Origin: Lachnospiraceae bacterium
GTDB taxonomy: Bacteria > Bacillota > Clostridia > Lachnospirales > Lachnospiraceae
Direction: 5' to 3'
Length of the DNA: 64,000 bases
NCBI GenBank assembly: GCA_910574865.1
Contig: CAJTDN010000006.1
Span: 272,264 to 336,263, forward strand
Position 1 is the stretch's first letter. The number at the start of each line of letters is the position of its first letter. This document shows, one piece after another, positions 8,148-16,032 of the stretch. A program made the translations under genes and the position numbers. The notes beneath the pieces were generated by a model that was not told where the DNA came from, made no database searches, and saw only the letters and a list, made by a program, of their open reading frames with translations.

Positions 8148-10558
8148 CAGAAACAGGAGAGCTGTTAAAGGTGCTTTTTGTCGAGCTGGAAGGCGTGATT
8201 GACGAAAGAAAGGAGCAGCCCGCCTCATATGTGCGAAAAACCTTTTTCGTGGAGCGCGGGGTAAGGCGGGCCGGGCTATCGATGACCGCGCTGGGCGTAT
8301 ATGAGGGTTATGTCAATGGCAGGCGGCTGGGGCAGCAGGTGCTGACCCCTGGATATACGGATTATCACTATCGCGTGCAATATCAGACATATGACGTGAC
8401 GGCGGATTTGGTGCCGGGAGAAAACGTGGTGTCCGCGCTGGTAGGCGACGGGTGGTATCGGGGGTGCATCGGCATCGGCAGCAATCGGAACAGTTACGGG
8501 AGCAAGACGAAGTTCGCTTGTTGTTTGCATATTTCCTACGAGGACGGCACGGAAGAGGTCATTTGCACGGACGAAAGCTGGCGCGCTTGTCAAAATGGCG
8601 CGCTCCGTGAGAACAATATCAAGACGACGGAACGTTTTGACGCGGGGATGGAACTGCGTGGGTGGAATTTGCTCGGTTATGACGATGGGGGATGGCGGCA
8701 AGTGTCGCGCGCGTCTTATGGTGGTCAAGTGGTGCCGCAGGAGGGCGAACTGGTTTTGGAACACGAATATTTCACGCCGACGGTATTGCACACGCCGGAC
8801 GGGGGAACCGTGCTGGACATGGGGCAGAATTTTGCAGGATACGTCAGTTTCAAGGTGGCGGGGCCTGCCGGGCATGTGGTCGCGCTGACGATGGGCGAGG
8901 TGCTGGATGAAAACGGGAATTTCACGATGAAAAATCTGTCCGCGGAAGGGGCCGGCATCATCAGCGGCGAGGTCGGACAGCGGCTGGAATATACTTTGGC
9001 GGGCGAGAAAAACGCGGCAGATGAGAAGAATGGGGCAGATGGGAAAAGTGCGGAAAAAAACGCGGCAGATGGGAAAAGCGTGGCAGGGGATGCCGCATCG
9101 GAGCAGGAAGCGGTAAGAGAAACGTACAAACCGCATTTCCTGGTCAGTGGATTTCGCTACGTGCTGGTGGAGGACTGGCCGGAGGAGGTGCGTGCGGAAA
9201 ATTTCACCGGCATCGCGGTGTACTCGGACATTCCGTTCGCGGGTACGTTTACATGTTCCAATCCACTGGTCAATCAGTTGGTGGAGAACGTGCGCTGGAG
9301 CCAGAAGGGCAATTTCGTCGACATCCCGGCCGATTGCCCGACACGGGAGCGCAGCGGCTGGACGGCGGACATGGCGGTGTTTTGCGAGACGGCATGCTAC
9401 TTGAGCAATCCGCGAAAATTTTTGAAGAAGTGGCTGCAGGACTACAAAGCGGAGCAGGGCGAGGACGGGAATCTGCCGTATGTCGTGCCGGCCGCCGGAA
9501 AGACGATGCGGCAACGGGGATGCATGGGATGGTCGACGGCAATCGCCCAGATTTCACTTGTTTTGTATCGGTTTTATGGGGAAAAGGCGGATTTGGAAGA
9601 CGTTTACGAATGTGTCAAAAGGTTTGTGGAATTTAACGTCCAAAGGGCGCGGGAGCGCAATCCGTTTTTCTTCTTTAAACGGGGGGCGCATCGGAAGTAT
9701 ATCATAGAGACCGGGTTCCATTACGGGGAATGGGTAGAGCCGGGGCGGGCGATGTACCAGGACTTTTTCAAGGATCTGCTCTATCCGGATACCGAGGTGA
9801 CGACGGCGTGGTTCCACGAATTGACGGTGCAGCTCGTGGAGATGGCAGAAATTTTGGGAAGGACGGGGGACGTGCAAACCTATACGGAACTGGCAGGACA
9901 TATTTACGACGCGTACCAGAAGGAATTCATTAAAAAGGACGGCGTGCGTTCGAAGCGGATGTGCCGTTACGTGCGGCCGCTCGCGATGCATTTGGTGTCG
10001 GAGGGGCAGGCGAAAAAAATTGCCCGGCAGCTGAATGAAATGTGTATTCGAAACGAATACCGTGTCGGGACGGGGTTTTTGACGACGTGGCAGATTTTAC
10101 AGACGCTGACGGAAGCCGGGTACGTGGATACGGCCTACCGCATGTTGGAAAACGAGGCGCAACCGGGATGGCTCTTTGCCGTGACCAGGGATGCGACCAC
10201 CACGTGGGAAAATTGGTACGGGATTACGAAAGAGGGAGTTCCGGTGGACTCACACAATCATTTCGCGCCGGGAGCGGTCGTGGCGTGGCTGTTTTCCCAT
10301 TGCGCGGGCATTCGGCCGCTGGAGCCGGGATTCTCGAAGGTGCAAATCAGGCCGGTGCCGGGCGGCACGTTTGCTTATGTCAATTGCAGCTATGGAAGTG
10401 TCAAGGGAACGGTTGTTTCAAACTGGAAACGGGAGGGGAACGCGTTCAAGCTGCACGTGGAAATACCGAAAGGGGTCGCGGCGGAAGTGGTGCTGCCAAA
10501 CGGGGAAACACATGAAGTGGTCGGAGGAAAACACGATTTGCAGTGTAGTGTCGCGTGA
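8144..10558 (+). CDS. Alpha-L-rhamnosidase, GH78
   Basis: Cleaves terminal alpha-L-rhamnose from plant glycosides or polysaccharides. The N-terminal jelly-roll domain (about 1-150) carries VYEGYVNGRRLGQQVLTPGYTDY; DMGQNFAGYVSF and then the (alpha/alpha)6 barrel follow, with DCPTRERSGWTADM (general acid candidate Glu402) and TTTWENWYG (base candidate Glu689). The C-terminal beta domain starts near residue 715. There is no signal peptide, so the enzyme is cytoplasmic and the glycoside must be imported intact by the coupled symporter. Oddity: residues ~288-320 are a Lys/Ala/Asp-rich tandem insertion (EKNAAD..GKSA units) absent from ordinary GH78 proteins. At 804 residues it is a compact member. 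Confidence 0.93.
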   Translation: MTETGELLKVLFVELEGVIDERKEQPASYVRKTFFVERGVRRAGLSMTALGVYEGYVNGRRLGQQVLTPGYTDYHYRVQYQTYDVTADLVPGENVVSALVGDGWYRGCIGIGSNRNSYGSKTKFACCLHISYEDGTEEVICTDESWRACQNGALRENNIKTTERFDAGMELRGWNLLGYDDGGWRQVSRASYGGQVVPQEGELVLEHEYFTPTVLHTPDGGTVLDMGQNFAGYVSFKVAGPAGHVVALTMGEVLDENGNFTMKNLSAEGAGIISGEVGQRLEYTLAGEKNAADEKNGADGKSAEKNAADGKSVAGDAASEQEAVRETYKPHFLVSGFRYVLVEDWPEEVRAENFTGIAVYSDIPFAGTFTCSNPLVNQLVENVRWSQKGNFVDIPADCPTRERSGWTADMAVFCETACYLSNPRKFLKKWLQDYKAEQGEDGNLPYVVPAAGKTMRQRGCMGWSTAIAQISLVLYRFYGEKADLEDVYECVKRFVEFNVQRARERNPFFFFKRGAHRKYIIETGFHYGEWVEPGRAMYQDFFKDLLYPDTEVTTAWFHELTVQLVEMAEILGRTGDVQTYTELAGHIYDAYQKEFIKKDGVRSKRMCRYVRPLAMHLVSEGQAKKIARQLNEMCIRNEYRVGTGFLTTWQILQTLTEAGYVDTAYRMLENEAQPGWLFAVTRDATTTWENWYGITKEGVPVDSHNHFAPGAVVAWLFSHCAGIRPLEPGFSKVQIRPVPGGTFAYVNCSYGSVKGTVVSNWKREGNAFKLHVEIPKGVAAEVVLPNGETHEVVGGKHDLQCSVA
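9005..9102 (+). repeat. In-frame tandem repeat inside the rhamnosidase
   Basis: The DNA encodes repeated EKNAAD-EK-NGADGKSA-EKNAADGKSVAGDAA, two to three degenerate units, keeping the frame. It forms a hydrophilic linker in an otherwise well conserved enzyme, between the DMGQN strand region and the VSGFRYV strand. Confidence 0.7.
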
Positions 10559-10878
10559 CGGGGCACGCCGTGAGGATACTGTCAGATGTAGCGTCGGTGT
10601 ATGGATCAATCGTATTTTTAATCTCATTTTGAAAGTAAACACAACATAATATCACGGATTGGAAATTTTGTCAAGCGCATATGAACTGCATTGTCATAAT
10701 GTAAATTAGGCCTTATAATACTTTTGAGGCAAGACGGATACGGCGGATGGAAACCATGAAAAACGGGGCAAGGGGAAGTTCCCTTTGCCCTGATACAACA
10801 TTGTCGTAAAATGGAACATGCTGCCGTTTACGCGGTGATGTAGCCGTCGGTGCATCGGCACCACCGTTGAAAGAGACG
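10559..10878. other. Gap after the rhamnosidase
   Basis: No gene seen. It holds two copies of the dispersed TAGCGTCGGTG motif (from 10589; a variant from 10841) and the terminator at 10766-10790. Confidence 0.5.
10766..10790. terminator. Stem-loop terminator between convergent genes
   Basis: GGGCAAGGGG pairs with CCCTTTGCCC (one wobble) around AAGTT. It lies between the rhamnosidase (forward) and the XRE regulator (reverse), so it could stop either transcript; the U-run is weak on both strands. Confidence 0.55.
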
Positions 10879-11136
10879 TCAATGTTTTAAAATGTTGGAC
10901 GAGGCCCGTTTCGTTCTGGAATCTTCCGTGCCGGATTTGTTAGGGGTTCTGCCGAGCAGGTAATCTACAGTAACCCCATAATAATCAGCCAGTTTTATAA
11001 ATACATCGATGGGGATGTTGATTTTGCCTAGTTCATATTTTGAGTAGGTTGTTTGAGTGACGTTTAAATAGTGGGCCAATTCTCGTTGTGTCTTGTCATT
11101 GTCTTCTCTAAGGTTTCTTATGTTATTGAATATCAT
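10879..11136 (-). CDS. XRE-family helix-turn-helix regulator
   Basis: An 85-residue Cro/CI-type repressor. The helix-turn-helix spans residues ~5-60 (NLREDNDKTQRELAHYLNVTQTTYSKYELGK), followed by DVFIKLADYYGVTVDYLLGR, the standard end of the domain. A short polar tail follows. It is divergent from the condensation-domain gene, with inverted GACTATT repeats over that gene's promoter, so it is the probable local repressor. Base composition is AT-rich, like its partner. Confidence 0.9.
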   Translation of the reverse strand: MIFNNIRNLREDNDKTQRELAHYLNVTQTTYSKYELGKINIPIDVFIKLADYYGVTVDYLLGRTPNKSGTEDSRTKRASSNILKH

Positions 11137-11222
11137 GGTGGATTCCCTTTCGTGGTTTTGTTGTAAAAGCCCTGGGGCTGAAAAATGACCAATTTTACCT
11201 CAATTATAAAAAGGCCTAATAG

Positions 11223-11256
11223 GACTATTGCAAAATAGTCGGGATGCGACTATAAT
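11223..11256 (+). promoter_or_regulatory. Promoter with overlapping inverted-repeat operator
   Basis: TTGCAA (11228-11233), 17-nt spacer, TATAAT (11251-11256). The inverted repeat GACTATT (11223-11229)/AATAGTC (11234-11240) overlaps the -35 box, and further GACTAT and AATAGTT half-sites follow through the -10 region to about 11265. It drives the condensation-domain gene and is likely bound by the divergent XRE protein. Confidence 0.65.
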
Positions 11257-11382
11257 ATCAATAGTTGTGCCACGACTACGTCAAATTTATAGAAAAGACA
11301 AAGGAAATGACACACGGATGGAGGAAAAATTTCGGTTGGGGATGGAGGGGAAAATTTCAGAGATGAATAGGGGGGATGAAAA

Positions 11383-12657
11383 ATGTACGATTTGTCCAAA
11401 CCACAAAGGTCGGTTTATGAGATAGAAACCTATGCGGGCGGTTCCATTTCCGTCGTCTGCGGCAGCATGTTCCTAAAAGGAACAAGGAGCTTGGAAGAAT
11501 TGCAAAATGCCGTGAACAAGATATATGAGATAAATGATGCATTGCGTCTTTGCATCGTCAGGACGGAGCATGGCGTGCAACAAAAAGTGGAGGAATTTGT
11601 GGAACAAGATGCCGAAGTGTTGGGCTTTAAGAAAAGGGAGACGTTTGATCTCTATGCCGACGCATGTGCAAAAGACCCGCTGGATCTTTATGGTTTGCTT
11701 TGCATCATTAAAATTATTTTGCTGGAAGACAGGTATGGAATTTTAATCAAACTTCACCATGTCATCGGGGACGCATGGGCGTTGTCTTTGATTTGTTCAC
11801 AATTTAACTCCATCTTATCCGGTGAGGTTCCCAAGGCTTATTCTTATGTCGAATATTTGGATAAGGAAAAATTCTATATGAAGGGTATTGGCCAGGGGAA
11901 GGACAAGGCGTTTTTCCTGGGACGTTTTAAGGAATGCGGCAAGGTTACCTATCTTTCTGAAAAAGGGGGCAAGTCATTTTGTTCCGTGCGCAAGACATTT
12001 GTGTTGGATGTAAGGAAGAGCGGCCAAATCGTGACATATGCCAAGGCGCGGAACGTGTCTTTGTTTGTTTTGTCCATGGCGGTGTTGGCCGTTTATATGA
12101 GCCGCACAAAGTGGAACGTTGACAAGTTCTATATTGGCACGGCGGCCCTCAACCGTGCGGGCGGGCACGATAAAAACACTGTGGGAATGTTTGTCAACAG
12201 TTTGCCGATGCTGATATGCCTTGACAATGAAAAATCTTTTTGGGATAATTTGTTGCAAATTAGGCAGGAATCGTTTTCCGTATTCCGTCATCAGCGCTAT
12301 GGTTATAGCGAAGTCTTGAAGGATATTCGCGAGGCGTATCATTTTAATGAAAAACTTTACGACGTGGTTCTGAACTGTCAAAATACCACGGTTTTCGGTG
12401 GTGGCGAGGAAGTGGAAACCACATGGCATCATAACGGCATGCAGGTGGAAAGCCTGCAGATACATATTGATAATCAGGATGAGGAGGGGACTTTTCGGAT
12501 GCATTATGACTACCAGGTCGAAAAGTTTGCGGAGAAAGAAATTATTCGAATGCATGGCCAGATGATGAGCTTGTTGTTTGACGCAATGGTCGATGATGGC
12601 AAGAAGCTATACGAGTTGGAGATGCTTTCTGATGTCGAGTGCAAAAAGAAATTGTGA
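11383..12657 (+). CDS. Stand-alone condensation-domain protein
   Basis: The whole 424 residues correspond to one NRPS condensation (C) domain. It opens YDLSKPQRSVYEIETYAGG, like the start of a C domain; HHVIGDAW (His125-His126...Asp130) is the HHxxxDG motif with Ala for the last Gly; AALNRAGGHDKNTVGMFVNSLP matches the R-x(n)-GMFVNTLP motif. It ends at YELEMLSDVECKKKL, the linker that normally joins C to an adenylation domain, but a stop follows. So it is either a free-standing C-type acyl/aminoacyl transferase or the amputated start of an NRPS. No adenylation, carrier or thioesterase domain is in the window. The catalytic second His is intact, so activity is possible. Confidence 0.85.
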   Translation: MYDLSKPQRSVYEIETYAGGSISVVCGSMFLKGTRSLEELQNAVNKIYEINDALRLCIVRTEHGVQQKVEEFVEQDAEVLGFKKRETFDLYADACAKDPLDLYGLLCIIKIILLEDRYGILIKLHHVIGDAWALSLICSQFNSILSGEVPKAYSYVEYLDKEKFYMKGIGQGKDKAFFLGRFKECGKVTYLSEKGGKSFCSVRKTFVLDVRKSGQIVTYAKARNVSLFVLSMAVLAVYMSRTKWNVDKFYIGTAALNRAGGHDKNTVGMFVNSLPMLICLDNEKSFWDNLLQIRQESFSVFRHQRYGYSEVLKDIREAYHFNEKLYDVVLNCQNTTVFGGGEEVETTWHHNGMQVESLQIHIDNQDEEGTFRMHYDYQVEKFAEKEIIRMHGQMMSLLFDAMVDDGKKLYELEMLSDVECKKKL

Positions 12658-12659
12658 AT

Positions 12660-13057
12660 GGGATGGAACGTTGGATTTGCTCAACATTGTCTTGATTGGC
12701 ATGTCCAAGGAGCTGTCGGCGCAGGAAGGGCACCATGAATTGCACCGCTTGCTTGGGGCACTGTTGTCTGCAAAATTGCCCGTCGAAGAAAAATTAGACA
12801 TCCTTGAAATGGAGTATGAAATTCCGATGGAGGAAGAGGAAAAGGAGGAAGTGAGAGTCATGTGCAATTTGGGAGAAGGAATCCGGGAGAAGGCGGAAGC
12901 CAGGGGAAAAGCCATTGGGGAAGCCAGGGGAGAAGCGAAGGTTATTTTGGGGATGTATCGTAAAGGATACTCGTTGGAGCAGATTGCGGACGTGGCGGAA
13001 AAGAGCGTCGAGGAAGTCCGGGGTATCGTGGAGAAAAGGGATACGGTACTGGCGTAG
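12660..13057 (+). pseudogene. C-terminal fragment of an Rpn/PD-(D/E)XK nuclease-type protein
   Basis: From just after the condensation gene stop the frame reads LLNIVLIGMSKELSAQEGHHELHRLLGALLSAKLPVEEK, then IPMEEEEKEEVRVMCNLGEGI and the charged EARGKAIGEARGEAK tail and a C-terminal helix-turn-helix-like piece (GYSLEQIADVAEKSVEEV). This matches the C-terminal third of Rpn-like recombination-promoting nucleases/putative transposases common in Lachnospiraceae. The nuclease domain is missing. An internal ATG at 12701 could still start a small protein. The join lies within a few bases of the preceding stop, suggesting a deletion that removed both the end of an NRPS-like region and the start of this gene. 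Confidence 0.65.
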
Positions 13058-13098
13058 AAGGGGCTCTCATGGATGTGTGGTGATTTTGTATAATTTGA

Positions 13099-13255
13099 GT
13101 TACAGTTCAGCCCCCGGCCAATCACCTAAGCTGATTGGCCGGGAGGATGCACGTAAATCTGGTCGATGCATCACCCGCTTCGCCGTAGGCGAATTAAAAA
13201 TGCGGGTGATGCCCGTTACAATTCGCCCCGCGCTGGCGCGGGGCTTAATTGTAAC
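13099..13255. repeat. MITE-like element with GTTAC-type inverted ends
   Basis: Starts GTTACAGTT and ends AATTGTAAC. Inside are three hairpins: CCCGGCCAATCA/TGATTGGCCGGG (13113-13143), GCATCACCCGC/GCGGGTGATGC with an inner CGCC/GGCG, and the near-perfect palindrome 13215-13255 (GTTACAATT, GCCCCGCG/CGCGGGGC, AATTGTAAC). No coding capacity. Partial relatives lie at 2028, 6596, 26897, 35096 and 55881. Confidence 0.75.
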
Positions 13256-13356
13256 TAATTTGAAAAAAGACGCAAAGGTAGTTTTTACCCTTGCGTTTTT
13301 TTCACCATATGCTATGATATTCTTGTATCGGACGTTGAAGAAAGGAAGGAGAGACC

Positions 13357-14859
13357 ATGGGGAAGGAAAGGCAACAAGAACAAAGGCAAGGACGGCAAGG
13401 ACAATCGGAGCGGGGGAAACAGAAAAAGCGATACGGCGCAATGAGCGCACCGAGGTTCTGGCTCATTGTCTGGGGGATGGGCATTGCCGGGCAGTTGTGC
13501 TGGAACATGGAAAACCAGTGGTTCAACACGTTCGTGTACGCGAAGATTTCGGGCGACGTGAACATCGTCTCGTGCATGGTCATCGTCAGCGCCATCGTCA
13601 CGACGATTTCCACCTTCGTGTTTGGCACGATGTCGGACAGGAAGGGTAAACGTAAGCGGCTCGTGTCGGTGGGATATGTCATCTGGGGCGTGACGACGAT
13701 TATTTTTGGCATGACGGAGTACATAAGGTCGTCGTTGCCGATGTTGTCCGTGGCGTTCATGGGCTTTGTGGTCGTGCTCACGGATTCGGTCATGAGTTTT
13801 TTCGGCTCCATGGGATGTGATTGCGGGTACAACGCGTGGCTCAACGACCACACGAACGACAGCAACAAGGGACAAGTGGGGGCGGCCCTGGCGGCCATGC
13901 CGATTTTTGGCACGGTGGTCGGCACCGTGGTTGGCGGCATGCTGGTAAACAGCGGCAATCCCACGGTCAACACGGCGAATTATGATCCGGCACTTGACAA
14001 TTACCAGCTTTTGTTCTGGGGGATGGGGCTGTTCGTGATTGCGATGGGCGTGCTTTCATTACTTATCATGAAGGATTCGCCGGACATCCGGCCGTCGAAG
14101 GAGGGGAGCTTCTGGGAACAATTGACGTCCGTCTTCCATTTTTCCACCTTGAAGGGAAATAAGACGAACAAGGAAATGTTCTTGGCGTGCCTGGTTGCCT
14201 GCGCGTTTTTCGTCCCGTTTAATTTTTATTTCGTACATATGGGAAACTGGATGATTTATGACATCGGCTTTACGGCGGGCGACATGGGGCTGGTGGAAGG
14301 AATCGCGCTTTTACTCGCGGTGCTCGTCACCATCCCGTTCATCAAGCTGATTAACGCGGACAAGATTCCGATGGTGACTTGTATTTCCGTCGTCACCAAT
14401 GCCTTGGGACTGATTCTTTTGGCCGCGTTTATCAAGGATTCGTCCTGCGTGGACAACGCGGATCTGTTTTCGGTGAAAAACATCCCCTTGTTTGCCTGCG
14501 TGTTCCTGGTCGGCATGGGATACGTGCTAATCATGCAGACGTGCATGATTTGGGTGAGGGGACTGTTCCCGGAGAAAAACAAGGGGCAGTTCGAGGGCAT
14601 CCGCGTGACGTTCTTCACGCTGATACCGATGCTTGCCGGGACGCTGATTGGCAACGCGATTATCAAGGGCACGCCGCAGGAACAGGTGATTGCGGACGTG
14701 TACGGCAACCCCATTGACGTGCCGCAGGAAAATTTGTTTCTATATGCGGGGCTGATGGTTTTGCTGACCTTTATCCCGTTAGGGTTCGCGTGGAAGGAAT
14801 ACAACAAGCGCATGCGGGAGAAACACGCGCCGGGGCATGGCGGTATGGAGGTGAAATAA
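13357..14859 (+). CDS. GPH-family/MFS sugar symporter
   Basis: A 500-residue transporter with about 12 hydrophobic helices after a basic, Gln-rich N-terminus of ~30 residues. GTMSDRKGKRKRLVSVGYVIWG is the MFS loop 2-3 motif, TDSVMSFFGSMGCDCGYNAWLNDHT the GPH-type helix 4-5 region, and RGLFPEKNKGQFEGIRV lies in helices 10-11. The start at ATG 13357 has AAGGAGAG upstream. The next gene starts immediately after its TAA, so they are an operon. The substrate is unknown; co-expressed DUF2804 proteins often sit with such transporters. Confidence 0.9.
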   Translation: MGKERQQEQRQGRQGQSERGKQKKRYGAMSAPRFWLIVWGMGIAGQLCWNMENQWFNTFVYAKISGDVNIVSCMVIVSAIVTTISTFVFGTMSDRKGKRKRLVSVGYVIWGVTTIIFGMTEYIRSSLPMLSVAFMGFVVVLTDSVMSFFGSMGCDCGYNAWLNDHTNDSNKGQVGAALAAMPIFGTVVGTVVGGMLVNSGNPTVNTANYDPALDNYQLLFWGMGLFVIAMGVLSLLIMKDSPDIRPSKEGSFWEQLTSVFHFSTLKGNKTNKEMFLACLVACAFFVPFNFYFVHMGNWMIYDIGFTAGDMGLVEGIALLLAVLVTIPFIKLINADKIPMVTCISVVTNALGLILLAAFIKDSSCVDNADLFSVKNIPLFACVFLVGMGYVLIMQTCMIWVRGLFPEKNKGQFEGIRVTFFTLIPMLAGTLIGNAIIKGTPQEQVIADVYGNPIDVPQENLFLYAGLMVLLTFIPLGFAWKEYNKRMREKHAPGHGGMEVK

Positions 14860-15954
14860 ATGCAGCATGAGATTTTAAAGCGAACGTTTTTACTGGATGA
14901 CGATGGCCGGCTGGCAGAGCCAGGGTACGCCACGAAAATGAATTTCGTCTATAATCGGGAGAAAGTAAAGAAGACTCCGTTCAATCTCAAGGAATGGAAT
15001 TTTTACCAGTTCATCCAGGATCATTGGGTCGTGCAGATGACGGTTGGGCACGTGTCTTATATGTGCAGCGCGACGGCGACGTTGCTTGACCTGGACACGG
15101 GGGAAAAGTACGAGATAAACAGCATGCGGCCGTTTTTTATTCCCCGGCTGGATGACGACCCGGAAAGAAATTCCGTCAGCGGGTACCGGGAAGACGGTTT
15201 CGTGATGCGCTTCAAGGTGTCGGACGACATACGGTTCTTGGATTTTCACGGAAAAAATAAGCAATATGGGGACGTGAGGTTCCATTTGGAAGTGGAAAAT
15301 GACGTGGCAAACGAGAAAATGGTCATCGCCACTCCGTTTGAAAAGCCGGAGCAATTTTATTTGAATTATAAGGAAAACTACTATCAGGCGAAGGGGTTCG
15401 TGAAGTTTGACAAGCTGCGGGTGGATTTGGACGGCGCGCGCGGGCTGATGGACTGGGGGAGGGGCATCTGGCCCTATCGCCATGAATGGTACTGGGGCAG
15501 CCTCACGGCGCGGCTTGGGGCGTCGGATTCGTCGTGCGCCGGTGCGGGCAGTGTGGGTCATGACTTGTTTCATGCCAGCGCGGGCGGTGCTGGTCGCTGT
15601 ACCCTGGATGATGGTGCGGATTTTGGATTTAATATCGGCTGGGGCTTCGGAAATCTTGACAACGCGACGGAAAACATGTATTTTTATAAGCGTAGGGCTT
15701 ATAAGGTGGGAACTCTCGAGGTGAAACGTGACGGCGGCTACATGGAACCGTGGCACCTGAAAGACGGTGAGGGGAAGATGGAGTTACACTTCCGCCCCGT
15801 TTATGACAATTACACGCAAAATAAGCTGCTGGTCGTGGACACGCATTGCGACCAGGTATATGGCATGTTTGACGGGTTCGTGATGACGGACGAGGGCAGG
15901 GTGGAATTCCACGACCTGCTGGCGTTTATCGAACATGCGGTAAACCGGTGGTAA
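14860..15954 (+). CDS. DUF2804 family protein
   Basis: A 364-residue cytoplasmic protein with the DUF2804 hallmark GLMDWGRGIWPYRHEWYWGS near residues 189-208, preceded by VDLDGARG. The fold is likely a beta-rich lipocalin-like or glycan-related domain of unknown reaction. The family is known only by sequence. An insertion of about 30 residues (SDSSCAGAGSVGHDLFHASAGGAGRC) follows the hallmark and looks like low-complexity expansion. The start is at ATG 14860 with GGAGGTG upstream, directly abutting the symporter stop, so translation is coupled. Confidence 0.85.
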   Translation: MQHEILKRTFLLDDDGRLAEPGYATKMNFVYNREKVKKTPFNLKEWNFYQFIQDHWVVQMTVGHVSYMCSATATLLDLDTGEKYEINSMRPFFIPRLDDDPERNSVSGYREDGFVMRFKVSDDIRFLDFHGKNKQYGDVRFHLEVENDVANEKMVIATPFEKPEQFYLNYKENYYQAKGFVKFDKLRVDLDGARGLMDWGRGIWPYRHEWYWGSLTARLGASDSSCAGAGSVGHDLFHASAGGAGRCTLDDGADFGFNIGWGFGNLDNATENMYFYKRRAYKVGTLEVKRDGGYMEPWHLKDGEGKMELHFRPVYDNYTQNKLLVVDTHCDQVYGMFDGFVMTDEGRVEFHDLLAFIEHAVNRW

Positions 15955-16032
15955 AGATTGCCGCCAAGATGGCGTGCGGCCGGACGCGTGCCGCGCGAAA
16001 GTAAAATGGATAGAGAGGTTGTGAATTTAACG

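Noticed and set aside
11228..11425. 65-codon plus-strand frame before the condensation gene
   Set aside because: It starts inside the -35 box of the promoter and overlaps the start of the real gene.
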